Source: Streptomyces sp. SM10 (GTDB lineage: Bacteria > Actinomycetota > Actinomycetes > Streptomycetales > Streptomycetaceae). Taken from it: a stretch of 39,902 bases of DNA. Under the pieces are notes generated by a model. It had not been told where the DNA came from, did not search any database, and worked only from the letters and a program-made list of their open reading frames with translations. The translations under genes and the position numbers were made by a program. Positions 24,713 through 31,022 of the stretch are shown piece after piece. The stretch is from the NCBI RefSeq assembly GCF_002910915.1, contig NZ_NEUF01000166.1, positions 1-39,902 on the forward strand. Reading direction: 5' to 3'. Each line of letters starts with the position of its first letter. Positions within the stretch are counted from its first letter, which is position 1.

Positions 24713-25599
24713 GCCGCCTCCAGTCCGGCGTGCAGCTTGCGCTCGTCGTGGACGGTGACGCGGAAGGAGACCGTCGGCTCGGGCGTGGTGGTGTGCCGGG
24801 CGCAGTGGATGAGGCTGCGGTTGTCCCAGACCAGGAGGTCACCCTGCTCGAAGCTTTGGAGGTGGATGTTCTCGTGCTCGAAGTCGCGGTCGAGCTGTCC
24901 GGTCGCCTCGAAGAGCCGCTGGAGAAGTTCCTCGTCGAGCGGCATTCCGTCCTCGTCCTCGATGCCGACGGTGAAGCCCTCGCTGAGGTAGAGCACCTTC
25001 TCACCGGTCATGGGGTGGGTGAAGACGGTGGGCTGGCGGACGGCGGGCGTCTTCTCCTCGACCTCCTGGATGATCTCCGAGAGCGGCCGGTAGACGTCGT
25101 GGGGTCGGACCTTGAAGTACTTGCGTACGGAGTGCAGGCAGCGTGCGCCCTCGATCTCGCCCTTGAGGTCATCGGGCAGCCTCTCGTAGGCCGCGCCCAT
25201 GTCGATGAAGTACGTGCCGCGGTTCTTGGCCGGTATGACCTGCGGATAGATCAGGGTGATGCCGAACGGGTCGGGCATGAACTGGTAGTCGGCGTGCCAG
25301 AACTTGCCGGTCTTGGGGACGCCGACCTGCTTGCCGTTCTCGGGGACGTTGGAGGAGACGAACACCTCGGAGACCTCGGGGTGCTGGTACATCGGCTCGT
25401 AGTACGTCTCCGGGCGGCCGAGCCGCCGGCCCAGCTCCAGGAACGCCTGTGGGGTGAGGCGCTGCCCTTTGAGGACAGCGATCTTGCGGCGGTAGACGGT
25501 CTCCTTGAGTGCCGCGATGTCGTTCTCCGAGGCCGACGTGTGGTCGAAGTCCTCGACGGATGCGCCGATGGCGGTTCCGGTGTGGTCGGTGATGCGCAC
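24709..25599 (-). CDS. Fe(II)/2-oxoglutarate isonitrile synthase, ScoE-like
   Basis: This 296-residue TauD/TfdA-type oxygenase starts at a GTG with AAGGAG eight bases before it. The facial triad is H102, D104 (WHADYQF) and H265 (SLIHCARH). Residues I recall from ScoE work (Tyr96, Tyr97, Tyr101, Lys193, His299, Arg310) all fall here at a constant offset of 30: Y66, Y67, Y71, K163, H269 and R280. These bind the carboxymethyl-amino substrate. The enzyme oxidises the glycine-derived N-carboxymethyl group with decarboxylation to give the isonitrile. The M. tuberculosis counterpart is Rv0097. This conservation beyond the metal ligands makes ordinary taurine dioxygenase unlikely. Confidence 0.94.
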   Translation of the reverse strand: MRITDHTGTAIGASVEDFDHTSASENDIAALKETVYRRKIAVLKGQRLTPQAFLELGRRLGRPETYYEPMYQHPEVSEVFVSSNVPENGKQVGVPKTGKFWHADYQFMPDPFGITLIYPQVIPAKNRGTYFIDMGAAYERLPDDLKGEIEGARCLHSVRKYFKVRPHDVYRPLSEIIQEVEEKTPAVRQPTVFTHPMTGEKVLYLSEGFTVGIEDEDGMPLDEELLQRLFEATGQLDRDFEHENIHLQSFEQGDLLVWDNRSLIHCARHTTTPEPTVSFRVTVHDERKLHAGLEAA

Positions 25600-25648
25600 G
25601 CTGGTGCTCCTTCTGATGCGGTGGCGGATGTGTTGGGCCGTGATCGCG

Positions 25649-25885
25649 TCAGGCGGCCAGGCGGGCGTCGATCAGCTCTGCGGTCGCGCCGAGCGTGAGG
25701 TCCGGGACGAGTTCGCTGTCCTCGACAGTGACGCCGAGGTGCCGTTCGATGTGGATGCTGATCTCGACCATCGTCAGCGAGTCGACGTCGAGGTCGGCGT
25801 ACGTCGCCTCGGGCCGGAAGTGGTCGGCAGGGGCGTCGTGCAGAGCGGTGAGGATGGACACCAGCTGCTCGTAGGTGGCGGTCAC
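25649..25885 (-). CDS. Second acyl carrier protein, coupled to KAS III
   Basis: This 78-residue carrier protein has the attachment Ser at 36 (DLDVDSLTMVEI), flanked by the typical acidic helices. Its GTG overlaps the ketosynthase stop as GTGA, so the two proteins are made as a pair. The five-gene ScoA-E core has one ACP, so this one is an addition. It probably carries malonyl or a growing acyl chain for the KAS III partner. Whether it feeds the ligase or bypasses it is unknown. Confidence 0.88.
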   Translation of the reverse strand: MTATYEQLVSILTALHDAPADHFRPEATYADLDVDSLTMVEISIHIERHLGVTVEDSELVPDLTLGATAELIDARLAA

Positions 25886-26943
25886 GGGGCGGATTCCTGT
25901 TCGTGGTGGGCAGGTGCGGCGGCCGGGGGCAGTTCCGGCCAGGTGAGGAGGCAGGAGCCCCAGGTGAGGCCGCCTCCGAAGGCGGTGAGCAGGACCTGGT
26001 GGCCCGGTCGCAGGAGCCGGTTCGCGTGGTCGTCGGTGAGAGCGAGCGGGATGGATGCCGCTCCGGTGTTCCCCGCCCTCTCCACGTGGGTGGCGCAGCG
26101 GTCTGCGGGCAGGCCCAGGTCGGTGGCGACGGTGCGCAGGATGCGGAGGTTGGCCTGGTGGGGCACGAACCGGTCGACGTCGTCCACGGTCAGGCCGGAG
26201 CGGTCCAGTACGGTGCGGGCCGAGTCCGTCATCCGGGTCAGTGCGTGGCGGTAAACCTCCTTGCCGCGCATCGCGAAGTGCCGCTCGGTGTGTGAGGTGC
26301 GGGAGGGGTCGGCGGGGAGGCGGGAGCCGCCGGCCGCGGCGGTGATCATGTCCTCGTGGTCGCCGTCGCTGCCAAGGTCGAAGGAGCCCAGTGCGCCGGG
26401 TTCGTCTGCGTGCCCGGCGCGCAGGACGACGGCCCCCGCCCCGTCCCCGAAGACGACGGCGTTCTGCCGGTCGGCCGGGTCCACGATGCGGGAGTACACG
26501 TCCGCACCGATCACCAGGATGCGGTCCGCCACACCGGAGGTGATCAGCCCCGCTCCGGCGGCCAGGGCGTAGACGAACCCGGTGCACACCGCGCCGATGT
26601 CGAAGGCCGCCGCCCCGGACAGCCCGAGCCGTGCGGCGACCAGCGGAGCCGTGGCGGGACAGGACCGGTCGGGGGTGGTGGTGGCCACCACGACGGCATC
26701 GGCCCTGGCTGTACCGGAGTTCGCCAGGGCTCGGCGGCCCGCTGCGACGGCCAGGTCGGACGTGGCCTCGTGCGGGGCGGCGAGGTGCCGGGAACGGATG
26801 CCGGTCCGGGTCCGTATCCAGGCGTCGTCGGTGTCGAGCCGGGCCGCCAACTCGTCGTTGCCCACCCTGTGCCGGGGCAGGTGTCCTCCGACGCCGCACA
26901 GCACGGCGACGTGGTCGGGTCGCCCGGCGGAAGTCGCGGACAT
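25882..26943 (-). CDS. 3-oxoacyl-ACP synthase III (FabH-like)
   Basis: The product has 353 residues. The ATG at 26943 is chosen for its AGGAG five bases upstream; a longer frame from 26988 would overlap the exporter gene. The thiolase fold has the complete Cys-His-Asn triad: C120 (GAVCTGF), H262 (VPHQANLRI) and N292 (RAGNTGAAS). KAS III condenses an acyl-CoA starter with malonyl-ACP to start a fatty acid. With its own ACP inside the isonitrile operon it may supply the short chain (such as a four-carbon or longer precursor) that becomes the isonitrile acyl group. It could alternatively join or cyclise acyl groups, as some secondary-metabolism KAS III enzymes do. Confidence 0.9.
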   Translation of the reverse strand: MSATSAGRPDHVAVLCGVGGHLPRHRVGNDELAARLDTDDAWIRTRTGIRSRHLAAPHEATSDLAVAAGRRALANSGTARADAVVVATTTPDRSCPATAPLVAARLGLSGAAAFDIGAVCTGFVYALAAGAGLITSGVADRILVIGADVYSRIVDPADRQNAVVFGDGAGAVVLRAGHADEPGALGSFDLGSDGDHEDMITAAAGGSRLPADPSRTSHTERHFAMRGKEVYRHALTRMTDSARTVLDRSGLTVDDVDRFVPHQANLRILRTVATDLGLPADRCATHVERAGNTGAASIPLALTDDHANRLLRPGHQVLLTAFGGGLTWGSCLLTWPELPPAAAPAHHEQESAP

Positions 26944-26984
26944 GGTTCTCCTGGTGGGTAGCGTGGTCGCAGGCGTGAGGGCGT

Positions 26985-28388
26985 TCACGGGGAGGTCGCC
27001 CTCCGGGTCGCGAGGGCGACGAGCGCGCCGAGTGCCAGGGCCCCGGACATCGCGAGCAGGGCGGTCCGTATGCCGTCAAGCAGCGCCGGGGCGGAGGACT
27101 GCTGCCCGATGCCGGAGGCGGCGGCGACGAGCAGGGCGAGGCCCACGGCGCCGCCGATCTGAAGGGAGGTGGACGCGATCCCGGAGGCAATGCCCTGGTC
27201 GCCCGGAGCCACGCCCGAGGCGGCGGCGATCCACAGGGCAGTCCAGGCTGAGCCCTGTCCCAGACTGATGAGGACGATTCCCGGCAACAGCGACAGGTAG
27301 GAGCCCTCCACTGCGACGGCGGGCACCAGGGCAAGTGCGCCGACGGCACCGGCCGTCAGCCCCCCGATCAGCAGCCGCCGCGTCCCGAAACGGGCGACGG
27401 CGGGCGGCCCCGCCTGGGTGCCCGCAGCGACGACGACGGCCGGGAGCAGGAAGCAGAGCCCTGTGACGAATGCGTCGTAACCCCGCACGGCTTGGAAGTA
27501 CAGGGTGAGGAAGTACGGCAGCGAACTGAACGTCGCGCTGAACAGAGCCGCCACCGCCGTGGCCAGGACCAACCCTCTGTGTCGGAAGAGGCGGACGGGG
27601 ACCAGCGGATCCGGAGCTCGGCGCTCGATGGCGGCGAAGAGCACCAGGAAGACGATCCCTACCGCTGCCGCAGCGAGGGAGGCGAGGCGTATCCAACCCC
27701 AGGCGGGCGCGTACACCAACACGAAGACCACCAAGGTGAGCCCGCCGGTGGCGGCCAGCGCCCCGGCCGCATCGAAACGACGCGTACGGTCCCGGGGCGC
27801 GTCGGCCGGGAAAAGCAGCCACCCCAGGACGGCCAGGGCCAGGGCCATGGGGACGTTGACCAGGAACACCGAAGGCCAGCCGTACCCGTGGACCAGGACA
27901 CCGCCGAGCAGCGAGCCGAAACACAGGCCACCCGCACCGGCAGCGCCCCAGATCGCGAGCGCCCGGTTGCGCACCGGTCCTTCGGCGTACGTGGTGTTGA
28001 TGAGCGAAAGTGTGGCGGGGAACAGCAGGGAGCCGCCTATCCCCTGGGCCGCGCGGACTGCGAGCAGCACACCGGGCGACTGGGCGAGACCGCCGATCAG
28101 GGAGGAGACCGCGTAGATCGCCGTGGCGAGGACGAACATCCGGCGGCGGCCCAGGAGATCAGCCGCGCGACCGCCGAGCAGCAGGAAGCCACCAGTGGTG
28201 ACGACGTACGCGCTGACCACCCATTGGAGGTCGTGGTCGGAGAAACCGAGGCTGAGGCCGATCTCCGGCAGCGCTACGTAGACGATGCTGTAGTCGAGGG
28301 AGATGACGAGCTGGGCGAGCGCCAGGACGACCACGGGGAGGCCGAGGCGCTGGCGCCCGGCCGTCGACTCGGCTGCGGTCGCGGACAT
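26985..28388 (-). CDS. MFS drug/metabolite exporter (DHA2 type)
   Basis: This 467-residue polytopic protein has the DHA2 (EmrB/QacA) pattern. The first helix carries LVISLDYSIVYVALPEIG, motif A is GGRAADLLGRRRMF and motif C-like glycines appear in GSLLGGVL. Twelve to fourteen helices are expected. AAAGGGA precedes the ATG. Such proton antiporters export secondary metabolites, and its place inside the operon suggests secretion of the isonitrile lipopeptide. It stands 162 bases after the hydroxylase-like gene and its 3' end lies just before the KAS III start. Confidence 0.88.
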   Translation of the reverse strand: MSATAAESTAGRQRLGLPVVVLALAQLVISLDYSIVYVALPEIGLSLGFSDHDLQWVVSAYVVTTGGFLLLGGRAADLLGRRRMFVLATAIYAVSSLIGGLAQSPGVLLAVRAAQGIGGSLLFPATLSLINTTYAEGPVRNRALAIWGAAGAGGLCFGSLLGGVLVHGYGWPSVFLVNVPMALALAVLGWLLFPADAPRDRTRRFDAAGALAATGGLTLVVFVLVYAPAWGWIRLASLAAAAVGIVFLVLFAAIERRAPDPLVPVRLFRHRGLVLATAVAALFSATFSSLPYFLTLYFQAVRGYDAFVTGLCFLLPAVVVAAGTQAGPPAVARFGTRRLLIGGLTAGAVGALALVPAVAVEGSYLSLLPGIVLISLGQGSAWTALWIAAASGVAPGDQGIASGIASTSLQIGGAVGLALLVAAASGIGQQSSAPALLDGIRTALLAMSGALALGALVALATRRATSP

Positions 28389-28550
28389 GATCGTCCCTTT
28401 CTGGGTATGGGCCTGGCGTCCAGGCCGAGCAGGAGCGGTCGGTGCGTGCGTGCGGGCATGCCGGAGGTCACCCTGTCGTCGGACACGGGGCGCGGGAGCG
28501 TGTCCTGTCGCACGCCGGTGGGCGGACGATGCGGGACGCCACGCGAGATC

Positions 28551-29300
28551 TCATATGTCGGCGAGCAGCTTCCGTACCTCCGTCACCAGGACAGTCAGCG
28601 CCCGGCGTTCGGGCACGGTCGTCTCGGGGTGCCAGAGGTCGGCCAGGAGACAGGTCCGGGGGCGCTCACCGCGGTTCTCGGCGTGGTGCTCGAAGGAGTA
28701 GTCGAAGAGCAGACAACGGCCCTCCTCCCAGGTACGCGTCTCACCGGCGACTGTGATGTCGCAGTCGTCCGGGATGTCGACGGCGAAGTGGAGGTTGATG
28801 CTGAAGTTCCACAGATCGCTGTGCGGAGCAATACGGGACCCCGGGAGCAACGTGGAGAAGTGGCTCTCCAGAAGCGGACAGATGAGTCCGTCGGCGACGG
28901 CGACATCTCTGATCACGCCGAAGGCAGTGGGTGCCAACTCGACCGTCTCTGTTATGAGTTGACCGTCCTGGTAGATGTAGAGGGACTGCCAGTCGTCTTG
29001 GCGGGTCAGGTAGTGCTCGTAGTCCGAGAAGGCCGTACGGCGTGTCTGCCAGGCGCGCTCGTGCTCGGAGCGGATCGCGCCGTGCGCGTTCTCCAAGGCG
29101 TCGACCAGCGAGGCGATGGCCGGATCGCTTCGCGGATCGTGCCAGGGCTGCTGTGAAATTCCTGGCAGGATCCATTTGGCGCCCGCCTGAAAGGGATGTC
29201 TCGGCATTCCTCCCGGGGCCATCATCTCCTCCACCCGGGCCAGCGAGTCGGGGCCGAATTCCTCACGTATCGCGGCGAACTGCTCGTACGTCGGCTGCAT
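28551..29300 (-). CDS. Aspartyl/asparaginyl beta-hydroxylase-like Fe(II) oxygenase
   Basis: The product has 249 residues. The ATG at 29300 is preceded by GGAAGGAA. The C-terminal half matches the Asp_Arg_Hydrox cupin: H160 (RIAPHSD) and H205 (YSFEHHAEN), spaced as the two Fe ligands of AspH, with GETRTWEEGRCLLFD between them. Family members hydroxylate unactivated carbons of amino-acid residues using 2-oxoglutarate. It is the first gene of the long biosynthetic series, so it may hydroxylate lysine, the acyl chain or the finished peptide. The core Sco and Mma pathways do not need such an enzyme. A candidate ECF promoter lies about 100 bases upstream. Confidence 0.82.
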   Translation of the reverse strand: MQPTYEQFAAIREEFGPDSLARVEEMMAPGGMPRHPFQAGAKWILPGISQQPWHDPRSDPAIASLVDALENAHGAIRSEHERAWQTRRTAFSDYEHYLTRQDDWQSLYIYQDGQLITETVELAPTAFGVIRDVAVADGLICPLLESHFSTLLPGSRIAPHSDLWNFSINLHFAVDIPDDCDITVAGETRTWEEGRCLLFDYSFEHHAENRGERPRTCLLADLWHPETTVPERRALTVLVTEVRKLLADI

Positions 29301-29399
29301 CGCGCATTCCTTCCCTGCCCGTGCCGCGAAGGTCTCGACCTTGCGTCGCGACCTTCGCAGCAGCGACCTCATCGAGGGTTGGTGGCCGCTTCGTGTTAA

Positions 29400-29428
29400 T
29401 AGTCGAATGGCGGTCCGGTCGAGTTCCC
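29400..29428 (-). promoter_or_regulatory. ECF-type promoter candidate for the biosynthetic operon
   Basis: On the minus strand GGGAAC (29423-29428) is followed after exactly 17 bases by CGACTA (29400-29405). The start codon of the hydroxylase-like gene is about 100 bases downstream. The same arrangement is found at 30326-30354, 33597-33625 and 34129-34157. GGGAAC with CGAC resembles ECF promoters in general and the SigC consensus of mycobacteria as I recall it. Confidence 0.6.
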
Positions 29429-29481
29429 GCCGTAACCGAGAAATCAATCGGAATCGCACCCCCACGGGGAAGTGGCCAGGC

Positions 29482-30129
29482 TCAGTCACTTTCATGCGAC
29501 GTATCGGGGCCGAAGACGGTGAAGAGGGTGTCGACGACCTCGTCCGAGGCCGTCTCCCTGCTTCCCGCGTTGTAGGGCGGCTGCGGCGCGTATTCGATGA
29601 GAAGCTGCACGGCCTGCGCCACGTCGTCGCCCGAGATCCGGCCGGCCAGCGTCAGGGCCATGTCGATACCGGCCGAGACGCCGGCACCGGTCGCGTACTT
29701 GCCGTCGATGACCACGCGCTCCGGCGTGGGCGTCACCCCGAACTCGGTGAGCTGGTCCAACGCTCCCCAGTGGGTCGTCGCCCGGCGGCCGGACAGGACT
29801 CCGGAGGCGGCCAGCACCAGCGATCCCGTGCAGACCGATGTCATCCAGGTCGCGGAACGGTCGACCGTTCGCAACCAGTCGTGCAGAGCGCCGTCAGTCA
29901 TCTGGTCCGCCTGCCCGGGGCCTCCGCCGACCAGGACTACATCTGGAGCGGGCACCTCGTCCAAGTGCTTTACGACATTGATCGACAGGCTGCCCAGGTC
30001 GTTGGTCACGAGGCCGGGATTCTCGGCCACGAAGACGGCCTGGGCCCCCGGCAGGCGTCCCAAGACTTCGTAGGGGCCTATGACGTCCAGTGCGGTGTAT
30101 CCGGGATAGAGCACGATCGCTACCTGCAC
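29482..30129 (-). CDS. DJ-1/PfpI protein, isonitrile hydratase-like
   Basis: The product has 215 residues. The GTG at 30129 follows a strong GAGGAG. The fold starts VAIVLYPGYTALDVIGPYEV and has the nucleophile elbow SVCTGSLVLAASGVLSGRRA, giving D15, C100 and T101. These correspond to Asp17, Cys101 and Thr102 that I recall for Pseudomonas isonitrile hydratase, which adds water to isonitriles to give N-formamides. There is no AraC-type HTH domain, so it is of the enzyme type. Beside an isonitrile pathway it could detoxify stray product, release metal from imported complex by destroying the ligand, or edit the product. Other DJ-1 functions remain possible. Confidence 0.78.
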   Translation of the reverse strand: MQVAIVLYPGYTALDVIGPYEVLGRLPGAQAVFVAENPGLVTNDLGSLSINVVKHLDEVPAPDVVLVGGGPGQADQMTDGALHDWLRTVDRSATWMTSVCTGSLVLAASGVLSGRRATTHWGALDQLTEFGVTPTPERVVIDGKYATGAGVSAGIDMALTLAGRISGDDVAQAVQLLIEYAPQPPYNAGSRETASDEVVDTLFTVFGPDTSHESD

Positions 30130-30421
30130 GTAAATCTCCTCGGTGAATCGGTCATAGCGCACGCACGAAGAAGGCGGAAATCTCGCACGAGTGGAAGAAG
30201 CCGATGTGGTTCTCCGCCCAGTCCGTGAACGCCCCGCCACCCGGGAGCCGAAGATTCCGAGAGTGCTCCGCGCAGCCGGAAATTCGCTGCCGTCGCCGAA
30301 GAAAGCAGCTAACGGACCGCCCCATAAGTCGGATGGAAACGATGCCGAGTTCCCACCCTCGGCGAAGTTCACCGGTGGGATGGCGAAGTCCTGGGGGGGA
30401 GGTGAGACACCTGCCTCGGCT
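30130..30421. other. Intergenic region upstream of the DJ-1 gene
   Basis: These 292 bases hold no supported gene. They contain one copy of the ECF-type promoter motif, about 200 bases from the DJ-1 start codon. The 3' end of the PCuAC-like gene is at the far side. Nothing else stands out. Confidence 0.5.
30326..30354 (-). promoter_or_regulatory. ECF-type promoter candidate for the DJ-1 gene
   Basis: GGGAAC (30349-30354) and CGACTT (30326-30331) on the minus strand are separated by exactly 17 bases. The -35 continues TCG, as in the copy at 29400-29428. The leader to the GTG at 30129 would be about 190 bases, which is long. Direct initiation of a small upstream transcript is an alternative. 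Confidence 0.55.
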
Positions 30422-30946
30422 TCAGGGTGTGGAGCCAAGGGTGACCGGTCGGACCAAGGCTTGCACGGTGACCGTCCCGGACCGTTGAAAGTCGAGAGTG
30501 AACGTGACCCGGCTCCCGGGACGCCACGAGGGATCGGAGCGGAGGGTCACCGCCGAGCCTTGGGGGGACATTTCCACCTCCCCTTTCGCCGGAATCTCCA
30601 CGCTCCCGGACCGCTCGCGGTAGGCCCCGTTCGCCGCGTTCATACGGTGCGTGGTCAGCTTCGGGTCCGATGCCGCCGAGGACGACACCGAGCGGAGCCG
30701 GTCCGGCGCGCCGCCGGTGTTGACGATGTGGAAGTAAGCGTTGGTGTCCCGCCCAGGCATCACCGGCAGCAGCACGCGGGCCTCCCGCACCTCGATGTTC
30801 GCGGGGCTGCCCGCGTAGCCGGCGGTTGTCCAGGCGGAAAGGCCGCCGACAGCGGCAAGGGAGGCGACGACCACTGCCGTGCCCGTCGCGGCCGCCTGGC
30901 GGGCACGGCGAAGGCGGCCGGACCTCGGCGGACGGAGGTTCTTCAT
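30422..30946 (-). CDS. PCuAC-like periplasmic copper chaperone, secreted
   Basis: This 174-residue protein has a basic N-terminus and a hydrophobic segment (GTAVVVASLAAVGGLSAW), then a cupredoxin-like PCuAC (DUF461) domain. Family features are ANIEVREARVLLPVMPGRDT, TNAYFHIVN and GSRVTFTLDFQRSGTVTV. In proteobacterial PCuAC copper is bound by His and Met residues in an H-M-HxM pattern. Here a His-x-Met (THRM) remains but the later HxM position reads SAV, as in many actinobacterial relatives, so binding may differ. It would act outside the membrane, delivering copper or receiving exported copper. It lies 76 bases after the CopA stop and is probably in that operon. Confidence 0.8.
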   Translation of the reverse strand: MKNLRPPRSGRLRRARQAAATGTAVVVASLAAVGGLSAWTTAGYAGSPANIEVREARVLLPVMPGRDTNAYFHIVNTGGAPDRLRSVSSSAASDPKLTTHRMNAANGAYRERSGSVEIPAKGEVEMSPQGSAVTLRSDPSWRPGSRVTFTLDFQRSGTVTVQALVRPVTLGSTP

Positions 30947-31022
30947 GAACGCGCGCTCCCTTACGGAGAGGAAGGGGATATGAGGTTCGCCGAGACGAAC
31001 CCTGCGAGGCTGGGTGGGTAGG

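Noticed and set aside
25649..27349. Long minus-strand frame covering the second ACP
   Set aside because: Only the last 78 residues are protein-like (the ACP). The upstream part is an Arg/Pro-rich shadow of the KAS III gene in another frame.
29482..30438. Longer N-terminal extension of the DJ-1 protein
   Set aside because: The extension is low-complexity and lacks a ribosome-binding site, while GAGGAG precedes the GTG at 30129, where the fold begins.
30191..31021. Plus-strand frame across the DJ-1 upstream region and the PCuAC gene
   Set aside because: It is antisense to a recognisable secreted domain and has low-complexity composition with no motif.
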